Positions 42,223 through 51,436 of a stretch of 64,000 bases of DNA are shown here, one piece after another; the stretch's first letter is position 1, and every line of letters begins with the position of its first letter. Made by a program: the position numbers and the translations under genes. Under the pieces are notes generated by a model, which was not told where the DNA came from, ran no database searches, and saw nothing but the letters and a program-made list of their open reading frames with translations. Source of the stretch: Acidaminococcus intestini DSM 21505 (GTDB lineage Bacteria > Bacillota > Negativicutes > Acidaminococcales > Acidaminococcaceae). The stretch is taken from assembly GCF_000425045.1 (NCBI RefSeq), contig NZ_AULA01000006.1, forward strand, positions 1 to 64,000, given 5' to 3'.

Positions 42223-43524
42223 TTAACAGATGGATTGGTCATCTTCAACGCGAAGTACGTTGCTGATGCGATTGACGACTTTCGTTACTGCCAATTCCTT
42301 TGTGGCTTCTTCCAGGTCATAAACGGAAACAGGATGAGTAATTACAACAATTTCTGCTAAATCACCTAATTTACGAGTCTGCAGGACATTGAAGAGACTG
42401 ACCTCGTGTTTGCCAAAGACACTGGCAATCTGTGCCAATACACCAGGCGCTTCGTCGACGAGAAGGCGCACGTAAAACTGGGAGAAAACTTCCTCCTTAA
42501 GCGCCAGGGCTTTCTCTTCATAGCAGGTACAGCCAACCCTGCCATTGCATCCTTCACGGATGTTACGGGCACATTCAATGATATCACCGCACACCGCACT
42601 GGCCGTCGGAAAACGGCCGGCACCGCGGCCATAAAACATGGCCTCACCAATGGGCTGACCTTCGATATAGACGGCATTAAAGACATCATCCACCGACGCA
42701 AGCGGGTGATTCTTACGAAGCATCGTTGGATGGACCCCCACAGAAATCTTCCCATTTTTCAACTGCTTGGCGATTCCCAAGAGTTTGATGGTGTAGCCCA
42801 GTTCCTCTGCATAGACGATATCACGAAGGGAGATCTTTTCAATACCTTCAATTTCGACTTCATCCAAATGGACCCGTGTATTGAAGGCAATGGAAGAAAG
42901 GATGGCAATTTTTCGCGCTGCATCAAAGCCACCGATATCAGCGGTTGGATCCGACTCGGCATAACCTTTTTCCTGTGCCTGTTTGAGCACTTCTGTAAAA
43001 TCCATATGCTCTTCAGTCATCCGGGTCAGCATGTAGTTCGTCGTCCCATTGATAATTCCCATAATGAGGGAAATCCGGTTGCTTGCCAAGGATTCTTTCA
43101 GCGGTCGAATAATGGGGATTCCCCCAGCCACCGATGCCTCAAAAAGAAAATCGACATGGTGGGCTGCTGCCAACTCAAAGAGTTCTTTCCCGTGAACAGC
43201 CACAACATCCTTATTGGCCGTAACAACGTTCTTACCGGCCAATAAGGCTTTTTTCATGTACTCAAGGGCAGGATGCTCCCTGCCAATCAGTTCAACAACA
43301 ATATCAATATCAGGGTCACCGGTGATTTCTTCGATATCCGTGACAACTGGCAGGGACGGATCCAAAGCATGCACCTTTTCCGGATGCCTTGCCAACACCT
43401 TTTTGATACGGATAGGTGTCCCCACCCGTTCCGTAATGAGCGCTTCATGATCTTTTAGGACAAGAATCACGCCTCCACCGACGGTTCCTGTGCCCAAAAG
43501 CCCAATATTGATTTCTTTTTTCAA
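42223..43524 (-). CDS. hom: Homoserine dehydrogenase with ACT domain
   Basis: Reduces aspartate semialdehyde to homoserine, the gateway to threonine and methionine. The 433-residue protein has GLLGTGTVGGGV at residues 7-18, TANKDVVA near 106, GIINGTTNYML near 164 and DPTADIGGFDAARK near 200. A C-terminal ACT domain from about 345 is the usual threonine-feedback site. The TTG at 43524 is the best start (AAGGGG 9-10 bases upstream); the frame stays open further up but overlaps the ACT-protein stop. Middle gene of ACT regulator-hom-thrB. Confidence 0.93.
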   Translation of the reverse strand: MKKEINIGLLGTGTVGGGVILVLKDHEALITERVGTPIRIKKVLARHPEKVHALDPSLPVVTDIEEITGDPDIDIVVELIGREHPALEYMKKALLAGKNVVTANKDVVAVHGKELFELAAAHHVDFLFEASVAGGIPIIRPLKESLASNRISLIMGIINGTTNYMLTRMTEEHMDFTEVLKQAQEKGYAESDPTADIGGFDAARKIAILSSIAFNTRVHLDEVEIEGIEKISLRDIVYAEELGYTIKLLGIAKQLKNGKISVGVHPTMLRKNHPLASVDDVFNAVYIEGQPIGEAMFYGRGAGRFPTASAVCGDIIECARNIREGCNGRVGCTCYEEKALALKEEVFSQFYVRLLVDEAPGVLAQIASVFGKHEVSLFNVLQTRKLGDLAEIVVITHPVSVYDLEEATKELAVTKVVNRISNVLRVEDDQSIC

Positions 43525-43537
43525 AATAAGGACCCCT

Positions 43538-43990
43538 TTAATCGACCTGACCAAGCACGTTCAGCCGTTTTACTCCTTCGATGAGGCGAACCTTATCCAA
43601 AAGGGCCTCCATATCGATGGTGAGGAATTTTGTTTCCACGGAAATGGTTGTGTTGGCAACACCCTGCAGGGGAACACCTTGGTTGATCGTGATAACACTT
43701 CCCCCATCAGCGGCAATTGTGTTGAGAACGCTAGAAAGAACACCTGGTTTGTGTTCCAGGAGCAGGGAAATAGTGATGACCTTTTCACGACTTGCATCAT
43801 AGAAGGGAAAGACGTAATCCTTGTATTTGTAGTATGCACTACGGCTTAGCCCAACCTTTGCAACAGCTTCATTGACAGTCTTAAGTTTACCGCGTTTGAG
43901 GATTTCCTTGACCATAATGGTTTTTTTGATGGCTTCAGGTAGGATTTCCTCTCTGACTAAATAGGACTCTGATTTTTTTTCGTTTGTCAT
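43538..43990 (-). CDS. ACT-domain regulatory protein (PheB/UPF0735 type)
   Basis: A 150-residue protein of the PheB-like family found before hom in many Bacillota. The N-terminal half contains an HTH-like stretch (VNEAVAKVGLSRSAYYKYKD, near residues 40-59). The C-terminal half is an ACT domain (HKPGVLSSVLNTIAADGGSV from about 79). ACT domains bind amino acids, so a role as effector sensor for the threonine branch is likely but unproven; neither its ligand nor its DNA target is known here. The ATG at 43990 follows AAAAGGATAG. Confidence 0.85.
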   Translation of the reverse strand: MTNEKKSESYLVREEILPEAIKKTIMVKEILKRGKLKTVNEAVAKVGLSRSAYYKYKDYVFPFYDASREKVITISLLLEHKPGVLSSVLNTIAADGGSVITINQGVPLQGVANTTISVETKFLTIDMEALLDKVRLIEGVKRLNVLGQVD

Positions 43991-44037
43991 GTTGCATCTA
44001 TCCTTTTCCAAAGAATGTTTATCCTTTCTAGAAGGAC

Positions 44038-44046
44038 ATTATATCA
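44038..44046 (-). promoter_or_regulatory. Extended -10 promoter of the ACT-hom-thrB operon
   Basis: On the minus strand TGA plus TATAAT (44043-44038), 47 bases upstream of the ACT-protein start, in the 67-base gap after gpsA. The -35 at 17 bases (TGGAAC) is weak. Confidence 0.6.
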
Positions 44047-44057
44047 TAATTCAATAA

Positions 44058-45053
44058 TTAGTTCCACTCTTTCTTCCCCGATCGTGACATAAGATCATGG
44101 GCCGCAAGAGTGATTTCCTTATGATGGTACAGAACTTCATAAAGTTGATCGATAATAGGCATTTCGACACCAAGTCTGTGAGAAAGGGCATAAACGGTCT
44201 TTGTCGTACTCATGCCTTCAATGACCATATGGGTCCCTTGCTCTATGTCCTTGGCAGCTTTTCCTTGGGCAAGCAAGGTGCCTGCCGTATGGTTGCGGCT
44301 CAAAGGACTTGTGCAGGTCGCGACAAGATCTCCGATTCCACTTAGCCCGGCAAAAGTTTCCTGATGGGCTCCCAATTTAAGCCCAAGTCTTGTCATTTCT
44401 GCAAGGGCTCGGGTAATGAGAGCTGCCTGACTGTTTTCACCAAGCCCCAGACCCGAAATCATCCCTGTCACAAGGGCATAGCAGTTTTTCAGGGCACCGC
44501 ATAACTGAACGCCAAGGATATCGTCTGAAATATAGGGCCGAAAATATCCATTGAGGAACAGATCCTGCAGGATTTTTGCTGCCTTTGGATCTTTTGAGGC
44601 GATGACGGAAGCACTTGGCTGCTTTTGGGCAAGTTCCTTAGCAAGATTGGGGCCGCTTAATGCTGCGATGGCCTGTGCCTCAGGAAAATAGTGTTCCAAC
44701 ACATCCGACATCAGCTTTCCCGTTTCCCGAGAGAATCCTTTTGTACAGGTAAGAAGGATCTTTCCTTTCCCTTTCGTAACCCTGGAAAGGTCACTGCATA
44801 CAGTCCCCATCCCCTTTGATGGGACAACAAAGACAAGGACCTCCGCTGTTCCCACCCATTGAAAATCATGGGTTACATGAATGGATGGTGAAAGCGTAAG
44901 GTCTGGCAGATAATCGTTATTGATCCGCGTCTGTTCAATGAGCGCGGCTTTTTCTGGATTCCGAGCCCAAAGCACGACGTCATGGCCATTATCAGCAAGG
45001 ATTTTCGAAAGGACGGTTCCCCAGCTTCCTGCACCAATTACAGCGATGGACAT
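44058..45053 (-). CDS. gpsA: NAD(P)-dependent glycerol-3-phosphate dehydrogenase
   Basis: Supplies sn-glycerol-3-phosphate for phospholipids. The 331-residue protein has the dinucleotide loop IGAGSWGTVL at residues 5-14, a GPNLAKELA motif near 140 and the catalytic Lys region QLCGALKNCYAL near 183. It lies 10 bases downstream of plsY, the acyltransferase that uses its product. Confidence 0.95.
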   Translation of the reverse strand: MSIAVIGAGSWGTVLSKILADNGHDVVLWARNPEKAALIEQTRINNDYLPDLTLSPSIHVTHDFQWVGTAEVLVFVVPSKGMGTVCSDLSRVTKGKGKILLTCTKGFSRETGKLMSDVLEHYFPEAQAIAALSGPNLAKELAQKQPSASVIASKDPKAAKILQDLFLNGYFRPYISDDILGVQLCGALKNCYALVTGMISGLGLGENSQAALITRALAEMTRLGLKLGAHQETFAGLSGIGDLVATCTSPLSRNHTAGTLLAQGKAAKDIEQGTHMVIEGMSTTKTVYALSHRLGVEMPIIDQLYEVLYHHKEITLAAHDLMSRSGKKEWN

Positions 45054-45063
45054 GGTTTCCTCC

Positions 45064-45678
45064 TTATTTTTTATCTTTCACGGACAGATGACCTTCCCGA
45101 ATTTTGTTTTCCGTGCCGTGAAAGAGTCGGACCATATTTTCATAATGGCGGACAATGACAACAGCAGCGATGATTGCCGTAAAAATAACAAGAGGAAGAT
45201 CGTAGCCTAAATAATAGGCGCCAAGAGGTGCGCAAAAGGCAGCCACAATGGAACCCAACGAGACATAGCGTGTGACAAAGACGATGGCAAGCCATACGGT
45301 GAGGGCAAAAACAGAAACATCAGGCATGAAATAAAGCAGGACACCAAGCCCGGTAGCAACGCCTCGTCCGCCTTTAAAATGGAGGAAACAGGAAAAACTG
45401 TGCCCCAAGATGGAGGCAGCTGCACAAGCAAGCTGCGGCCAAAGGTCAGTGGACACAAAACGGCTAACCAACAAAAGAGCCACAACGCCCTTGCCCAGAT
45501 CCCCCAATAGGACCAGGGAAGCCATGCGCGCACCGACCGTTCGAAAGACGTTCGTCGTCCCAATATTATGGCTTCCGTACTGCCTAATATCAATGCCGCA
45601 GATGGCTTTTACAAATACGAGGCCACAAGGAATGGACCCCATGAAATACCCGATAAGAGCTCCTAACAATACACTCAT
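45064..45678 (-). CDS. plsY: Glycerol-3-phosphate acyltransferase PlsY
   Basis: Membrane enzyme that acylates glycerol-3-phosphate with acyl-phosphate. The 204-residue protein has five membrane segments and the three PlsY loops: GSIPCG near residue 11, GSHNIGTTNVFR near 36 and HFKGGRGVATGLG near 103. It is co-transcribed with gpsA downstream and der upstream. Confidence 0.93.
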   Translation of the reverse strand: MSVLLGALIGYFMGSIPCGLVFVKAICGIDIRQYGSHNIGTTNVFRTVGARMASLVLLGDLGKGVVALLLVSRFVSTDLWPQLACAAASILGHSFSCFLHFKGGRGVATGLGVLLYFMPDVSVFALTVWLAIVFVTRYVSLGSIVAAFCAPLGAYYLGYDLPLVIFTAIIAAVVIVRHYENMVRLFHGTENKIREGHLSVKDKK

Positions 45679-45700
45679 TCCAATGCGCCTTCCTTATGGG

Positions 45701-47029
45701 TCAGTTATCTTCATTCTTACCGCGTACAATGAGATTGATGGGCGTTCCTTGGAATCCAAAGGCTTCCCTCAGCTTATTTTCAAGGTAACGCTGGTAGGAA
45801 AAGTGCATGATTTCCGGTTCATTGCAGAAAATCACGAAGGTCGGCGGTTTGACCTTGACCTGGGTTGCATAAAGAATTTTCAGGTGCTTGCCCTTTTCCA
45901 TGGGCGGTTGGTTCATAGCCACGGCATCGGTCACAACCTGATTGAGGACGGATGTTGAAATCCGCATGGCATTAGCTTCGGCCGCATCTTTGATAAGATC
46001 GGGCAGGCGGCTGATGCGCTGCTGCGTCAGGGCCGAAACATAAACGACATTGGCATAAGGCATGAAGATGAGTTCTTTTCGAATAGTTTCCGTATAATGA
46101 ACAGTTGACATCTCATCCTTTTGATACAGATCCCACTTATTGACAACAAGGACAATACCCTTGCCTGCCTCGTGGGCATAGCCTGCAATCTTTTTATCCT
46201 GTTCGGTAACGCCATCAACGGCATCGAGGACCATGAGGACAACATCGGAACGGTCCACTGCACGTAGGGTACGGATAATGCTGTACTTTTCAATCGGTTC
46301 ATCGATTTTCCCTTTGCGGCGCATCCCTGCCGTATCGATGAAGAGGTAAGTCTGACCATCCTTCATGACAGGAACGTCAATGGCATCACGGGTTGTCCCT
46401 GCCACATCGCTGACGATGGAGCGGGTCTGCCCAATGATGTCATTGAAGATGGAGGATTTGCCCACATTCGGTCGTCCAATGATTGCAACCTTGATGACGT
46501 CATCATGATCATCATCATCGGATTCATCCTCATCAGGAAAGTGGGATACAACGGCATCAAGCAGGTCGCCGAGGTTAAGTCGGTTGGACGCCGAAATCAT
46601 ATAGGGTTCTCCAATGCCCAGGTTATAGAATTCATAGGCTTCCAGTTCCTGGGTCGGCGTATCGGCTTTATTAACAGCAAGGACGACCGGTTTTTGGGCC
46701 ATACGGATCAGTTTGGCCACTTCTTGGTCTTCTGTCGTAACCCCTGTACGGGCGTCACAGACAAAGAGGATGACATCGGCTTCCTTGATGGCAATCTTAG
46801 CCTGCTCCCGGATGGAAACGGCAATGGAGTCGGTATTGGCAATTTCAATCCCGCCCGTATCGACCATCATGAAGCGGCGGTCGAGCCATTCTGCTTCGGC
46901 ATAAAGCCGGTCCCGCGTGACACCCGGCGTATCTTCCACAATGGAGATGCGGCTGTCCGCAAAAATATTGAATAAAGTTGACTTGCCGACATTCGGTCTG
47001 CCGACAATGGCAACAATGGGTTTACTCAT
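45701..47029 (-). CDS. der: Ribosome-assembly GTPase Der (EngA)
   Basis: Tandem-GTPase essential for 50S assembly. The 442-residue protein has two complete G domains, each with GRPNVGKS (near residues 10 and 185), DTPGVTR/DTAGMR and NKAD/NKWD, followed by a KH-like C-terminal domain. The ATG at 47029 follows GAGGAA; an in-frame ATG six codons upstream overlaps the fni stop. An acidic linker (DEDESDDDDHDD) separates the two G domains. Confidence 0.95.
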   Translation of the reverse strand: MSKPIVAIVGRPNVGKSTLFNIFADSRISIVEDTPGVTRDRLYAEAEWLDRRFMMVDTGGIEIANTDSIAVSIREQAKIAIKEADVILFVCDARTGVTTEDQEVAKLIRMAQKPVVLAVNKADTPTQELEAYEFYNLGIGEPYMISASNRLNLGDLLDAVVSHFPDEDESDDDDHDDVIKVAIIGRPNVGKSSIFNDIIGQTRSIVSDVAGTTRDAIDVPVMKDGQTYLFIDTAGMRRKGKIDEPIEKYSIIRTLRAVDRSDVVLMVLDAVDGVTEQDKKIAGYAHEAGKGIVLVVNKWDLYQKDEMSTVHYTETIRKELIFMPYANVVYVSALTQQRISRLPDLIKDAAEANAMRISTSVLNQVVTDAVAMNQPPMEKGKHLKILYATQVKVKPPTFVIFCNEPEIMHFSYQRYLENKLREAFGFQGTPINLIVRGKNEDN

Positions 47030-47043
47030 ATAGGATTCCTCTT

Positions 47044-48093
47044 TCAATCATTCTGGTCATACTTCCGGAGCCATGAAACAGCTTGGGCCGTCTCGCCGGT
47101 TAGATAATATCGCGCCTCGTGAAGATCCCTGAAGGTTCTGCAGCCAAGAAGGGTATAAAAGTCAAGAACCTTGTTCAGCAACCGCTGCAGAAAATGAATG
47201 GTTTCCTCAGTTCCTTCCTGCTGAATCTTTTGCAGCAGATTACCTGCCATGGCAACCGCTGAAGCCCCAAGGACCTGGGCCTTGACCACATCAAGGGCGC
47301 TCCTGATGCCTCCTGAGGCAATGACCCCATTTCCCCAACCAACCGTCTGTACGACGGATAGCAGGGACAGGACCGTGGGGATGCCCCATTCCGAGAGCTC
47401 TTCATTGCCTTCTGGGTAACGCTGATGCTCGATGGCAGGGAAATTGGTTCCCCCTGCCCCACCAATATCAAGGAGTGTTACGCCAACATCAAGGAGGTCC
47501 TGGGCCTCTTTTTTGGCCATGCCGCAGCCTGTTTCCTTGACAATAACAGGGACCCCAACACCTTGTACCATAGCTTCTATATGAGATAGGCAGTTCGAAA
47601 AGTCCCGATCCCCTTCTTCCATCGCAAGTTCCTGGGCAGGATTCAAATGAATCTGAAGGGCGTCGGCAGAAATCATGTCAATAGCGGCCTTTGCCTGCTC
47701 TACAGAGGCAAAAGCACTTAAATTAGCAAAGATGAGCCCCTTGGGATTGCACTTTCGGACAATCGTATAGCTATCTCGATGAAGCCCCGTTCGCACCGTA
47801 CCAAATTGGGAACCAACGGCCATGGCTGAACCCGTTTCGCGGGCGACAATGGCCAGTGATTCATTGATTTTTGCGACCGCGTCTGCCCCGCCTGTGATGG
47901 CATTGATGATAATCGGATGGGCCAGAGCGGGCAGGCCTGGCAGTAAGCAAGTCAGGTCCACCTCATTACGGCAGATGCCTGACAGGCAATGATGAAGCAA
48001 ATGAACGTCAGAAAAGCCGGAAGCGCAAGGCCCATCCCCGACACAAAGTGCGTATCGGATATGATCGAGCTTACGACTTTCCCGGCTTTTCAT
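47044..48093 (-). CDS. fni: Type 2 isopentenyl-diphosphate delta-isomerase
   Basis: FMN-dependent enzyme interconverting IPP and DMAPP. The 349-residue TIM-barrel protein has an N-terminal RKLDHIRYAL, the INAITGGAD loop near residue 63, AVGSQFG near 91, QIHLNPAQE near 147, VKETGCGM near 185 and a phosphate-binding ASGGIRSALD near 260. It lies beside ispH, which makes both isomers, so the isomerase here would balance the pool. Confidence 0.93.
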   Translation of the reverse strand: MKSRESRKLDHIRYALCVGDGPCASGFSDVHLLHHCLSGICRNEVDLTCLLPGLPALAHPIIINAITGGADAVAKINESLAIVARETGSAMAVGSQFGTVRTGLHRDSYTIVRKCNPKGLIFANLSAFASVEQAKAAIDMISADALQIHLNPAQELAMEEGDRDFSNCLSHIEAMVQGVGVPVIVKETGCGMAKKEAQDLLDVGVTLLDIGGAGGTNFPAIEHQRYPEGNEELSEWGIPTVLSLLSVVQTVGWGNGVIASGGIRSALDVVKAQVLGASAVAMAGNLLQKIQQEGTEETIHFLQRLLNKVLDFYTLLGCRTFRDLHEARYYLTGETAQAVSWLRKYDQND

Positions 48094-48108
48094 TGGAGAC
48101 TCCTTTAA

Positions 48109-50151
48109 TTAGTTGGCTTCGTTTTCTACCTCAGCGAGTTTTTCACCCAGATCCTGGGAGAGAGCGCCTTTTTTGCCTAGGTACTGGCTCATTTCAGCCT
48201 TTTCAGCATCTTCCTTTGCTTTGGTGATGCTGAGGGCAATCTTCTTATGTTCCGTGTCAACACGCAGAACCTTGACCTTGACTTCCTGACCAACTTCCAG
48301 AACATCTTCCGGTTTTTCGATACGCTGTTCGGAAATTTCGGAGATGTGGATCATGCCTTCGTTCTTATCATTCAATTTGACAATCGCACCGAAGGGAAGG
48401 AAGCGAAGAACCGTACCGGTAACAATGTCACCGACATGGATGTTCTTTGCAGCAGCCTGCCAAGGATCTTCCTGAAGCGCTTTAACAGAAAGGCTAATAC
48501 GGCCTTTTTCAGCGTCGAGGCCTTTGATGTAGACTTCAACTTTGTCACCGACTTTGTAGAGATCGGCCGGTTTGACGCTACGATCCCAGGAAATTTCAGA
48601 GATATGAACAAGGCCCTGAACAAAAGGTGCAATTTCAACGAACATCCCGAAATCGACGATGCTCCGAATCGTCCCTTCAACAGTTTCACCTTCATGGAAG
48701 GTTTCAAAAGCCTTATCCATGGCTTCCTTGCGTTCTTCTTCACGGCGAGCGCGTTCTTCCTTATAGGCAGCGTTTCTGGCAGCACGTTCTTCTCTCAGGA
48801 CATTTCTGCGGGAGAAGACAAGACGTTTCTTTTCAGGGTTGATTTCAAGAAGGGAAACTTCAAGTTCCTTACCTTCATATTCCTTGACATCATCCACATG
48901 TCTAAGATCAAGGTGAGAAGCAGGGATGAATCCTGTTAGGCCTTCATAGGCAACGGTCAGGCCGCCTTTAACGGCACGCAGGCCTTTAACGGTAACCACT
49001 TTCTTTTCATCAGTGAATTCTTCCGGCAGTTTCAGCCAAGCCTGGTCAGCTTCAGCTCTCGTCTTGGAAAGAACAACGAGACCATCCTGATTTTCGCTGG
49101 CAATGACTTTCAGCGTGACCTTATCGCCTTTATTTACAGTGGGAGCGACGGTTTCCTTGGTACCACCCTGAACCCATTGGTCAAAGGGTACGGAACCTTC
49201 GCTCTGGTAACCAAAGTTAACAACCACTTCATCTTTGGTTACGTCGATGACCGTGCCCTCAACAATCATACCAATGTGCAGTTTCATGCTTTCTTCTTGT
49301 CCCAACAGTTCTTCCATCGTTTCCATAGCTACAATAGCCTCCTCAATAATTTCCTGCGGTGTAGATGCACCAGCAGTAATGCCAATTTTTTCTGCTCCGG
49401 CAAGCATGGATAAGGTAATCTCGCTAGCGTCCTGCAAAAGATAGGTTCGGGGATTGATAGGGCGTGCAAGTTCCGCCAAATGGCGTGTGTTGGCACTGTT
49501 TTTTCCGCCAAAGACAAAGAACGCGTCACAGTTTCCAGCAAGTTTCCTTGCTGCTTCCTGACGTTCAGCAGTGGCTGTACAGATGGTCCTTTCCACTTTG
49601 TAGTCACCAGATCGTTTCTCCTGCGACAGATGAAGCAGAAGGTTAAACTTCCCTGCCTCAAAAGTCGTCTGGCTCACTACACCAAACTTATCTCTTACAG
49701 GAAGAGATTCCAGGTCATCAGCTGTTTCGATGACCAGAGAATCCTTACCTGCCCAAGCCTTGATACTTTGCACCTCAGGATGACGCTTCTCCCCAATGAT
49801 GATGACAAACCGACCTTCCTTGGAAAGGGCGGCGGCTGTCTTTTGTGCTTTCCGCACATGGGGGCAAGTGGCATCAATGATCTTAAGTCCTTTTTGTTCG
49901 GCTTCCTCATAAATTTGAGGAGCTGCACCATGGGAACGAAAGATAACCGTATCACCAGCGGAAAAATCGGCCAGTGTTTCCTTGCATTGTACACCTTTTT
50001 GCGCGAGCGATTCCACAACCCGAGGGTTATGAACAATTTCACCTAGGGTGGCAATACTAGTATTATATCCTTTTACGTTCATTTGTGCAATGTCTATCGC
50101 ACGTTTTACTCCATAACAAAATCCACAGGGATCTGCGACAATGATCTGCAT
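48109..50151 (-). CDS. ispH: IspH (HMBPP reductase) fused to four S1 RNA-binding domains
   Basis: The first 280 residues are the [4Fe-4S] enzyme of the last MEP-pathway step, with the three cluster cysteines in CGFCYGVKRAI (12), CPHVRKA (near 96) and CTATAERQ (near 190). Residues about 290-660 are four S1 domains, two of them with the strong patterns VEGTIRSIVDFGMFVE and VTGTVLRFLPFGAIV; they stand in for ribosomal protein S1. The 680-residue fusion is known from Clostridia and Negativicutes. Neighbours fni (isoprenoids) and plsC/cmk fit both halves: cmk-rpsA is a common order. Confidence 0.95.
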   Translation of the reverse strand: MQIIVADPCGFCYGVKRAIDIAQMNVKGYNTSIATLGEIVHNPRVVESLAQKGVQCKETLADFSAGDTVIFRSHGAAPQIYEEAEQKGLKIIDATCPHVRKAQKTAAALSKEGRFVIIIGEKRHPEVQSIKAWAGKDSLVIETADDLESLPVRDKFGVVSQTTFEAGKFNLLLHLSQEKRSGDYKVERTICTATAERQEAARKLAGNCDAFFVFGGKNSANTRHLAELARPINPRTYLLQDASEITLSMLAGAEKIGITAGASTPQEIIEEAIVAMETMEELLGQEESMKLHIGMIVEGTVIDVTKDEVVVNFGYQSEGSVPFDQWVQGGTKETVAPTVNKGDKVTLKVIASENQDGLVVLSKTRAEADQAWLKLPEEFTDEKKVVTVKGLRAVKGGLTVAYEGLTGFIPASHLDLRHVDDVKEYEGKELEVSLLEINPEKKRLVFSRRNVLREERAARNAAYKEERARREEERKEAMDKAFETFHEGETVEGTIRSIVDFGMFVEIAPFVQGLVHISEISWDRSVKPADLYKVGDKVEVYIKGLDAEKGRISLSVKALQEDPWQAAAKNIHVGDIVTGTVLRFLPFGAIVKLNDKNEGMIHISEISEQRIEKPEDVLEVGQEVKVKVLRVDTEHKKIALSITKAKEDAEKAEMSQYLGKKGALSQDLGEKLAEVENEAN

Positions 50152-50154
50152 GGC

Positions 50155-50760
50155 TCAAATGCCCCCATTTTCCTTGATGAGACGGGATATTTCACCCATC
50201 AGTTCCTCCGTAAAGGCTTCCGTATCTTTTTTACTGCCTTCAGCCCCAAAGACAGAAATAGGTTGACCAAAAACAACTTTGATATGGGGCCAGAAGCCTT
50301 TTTGAGCTCCCAGGTTGGACCCTAGGATGGCTGTGGGGACTACTTGTGCCTTTCCCTTGATGGCAATCGCCATGGCACCTGGTTCTGCTTTTCCGAGCTT
50401 TCCCGTCCGGATCCTGTGCCCTTCTGGAAAGATTCCAAGGACCTTACGGTCTTTCAGAAGTTTCAAGGCATGACGAATGGCATGCGTATCGGCAGCCCCG
50501 CGATGGACCGGAAAGGCGCCCAAGGAGCGGTAAAGCGTTCCTAGAACAGGAACAAAAAGTTCTGATTTGGCCATAAAGTGAATGGGTCTTGAAGCCGCCG
50601 TTCCAATCATAGGAGGATCAAGGAGACTGACATGATTGGAAGCGATGACAACAGGTCCTTCGTGAGGAATGTTTTCGCGGCCAATGGTCTCCAAACGGAA
50701 AAAGATGGAAAACAGTACTCTAAAAAGCAGCTGTACAAATCGGTACCACATGAGATTCAT
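50155..50760 (-). CDS. plsC: 1-acyl-sn-glycerol-3-phosphate acyltransferase
   Basis: Adds the second acyl chain to make phosphatidic acid. The 201-residue protein has a hydrophobic N-terminus, the catalytic NHVSLLD (H-x4-D) near residue 42, and FPEGHRIRTGKL near 114. It starts with ATGA overlapping the cmk stop, so the two are coupled. PlsY and GpsA of the same pathway lie further down the same strand. Confidence 0.92.
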   Translation of the reverse strand: MNLMWYRFVQLLFRVLFSIFFRLETIGRENIPHEGPVVIASNHVSLLDPPMIGTAASRPIHFMAKSELFVPVLGTLYRSLGAFPVHRGAADTHAIRHALKLLKDRKVLGIFPEGHRIRTGKLGKAEPGAMAIAIKGKAQVVPTAILGSNLGAQKGFWPHIKVVFGQPISVFGAEGSKKDTEAFTEELMGEISRLIKENGGI

Positions 50761-51422
50761 CTCTCCTTTTTAGCCAAGGACAGGATTGTTTCCGCGACTT
50801 CCTGAATGGACATCTGTGTAGAATCAATGAGCACTGCATCATTTGCCTTTTTGAGAGGAGAAATCGCCCTTGTCTCATCTAAACGATCCCGCTCACTGAT
50901 TCTCTTTTTAAGGTCTTCCAAAGAAACAGTCTCCCCCTTCACCTTAAGTTCCTCAAAGCGCCGGCGAGCCCGTTCTTCCACGGAGGCAGTCAAAAAGACC
51001 TTAAGCTGGGCATGCGGAAAGACGACCGTGCCAATATCACGTCCATCCATGACAATCCCACCGTTTTTTCCCATCTTCCGCTGCTGAGCAACCATTGCTG
51101 TGCGAACGCCGCCATAGGCACTGACCTGTGAAACATTCCGGGAAACTTCAAGGCTACGAATGGCATCTGTAACTTCGTGATCATTGAGATAGACCTGGTT
51201 CCGGCCATCTTCATAGCGGAAAGAAATCTTGATGCCTTGGGCCATTTGAGTCGCAGCCGATTCTGTAAGAGAAAGTCCTGCAGTTAGGCAGGAAAGGGTC
51301 ACAGCACGATACATGGCCCCTGTATCGATATAGGCATAGCCAAGACTGGCAGCGACTTTCTTTGCAATCGTGCTTTTCCCTGCTCCCGCAGGGCCATCTA
51401 TAGCAATGATGATCTTTTTCAA
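50757..51422 (-). CDS. cmk: Cytidylate kinase
   Basis: Phosphorylates CMP and dCMP. The 221-residue protein has the P-loop DGPAGAGKST near residue 9, DTGAMYRA near 32 and the MDGRDIGTVVFP loop near 128. The TTG at 51422 is the likely start (AGAGGA 6 bases upstream); the ATG at 51428 directly abuts that site. The cmk-plsC-ispH/S1-der order is conserved in Bacillota. Confidence 0.93.
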   Translation of the reverse strand: MKKIIIAIDGPAGAGKSTIAKKVAASLGYAYIDTGAMYRAVTLSCLTAGLSLTESAATQMAQGIKISFRYEDGRNQVYLNDHEVTDAIRSLEVSRNVSQVSAYGGVRTAMVAQQRKMGKNGGIVMDGRDIGTVVFPHAQLKVFLTASVEERARRRFEELKVKGETVSLEDLKKRISERDRLDETRAISPLKKANDAVLIDSTQMSIQEVAETILSLAKKER

Positions 51423-51436
51423 TGTCATTCCTCTTT

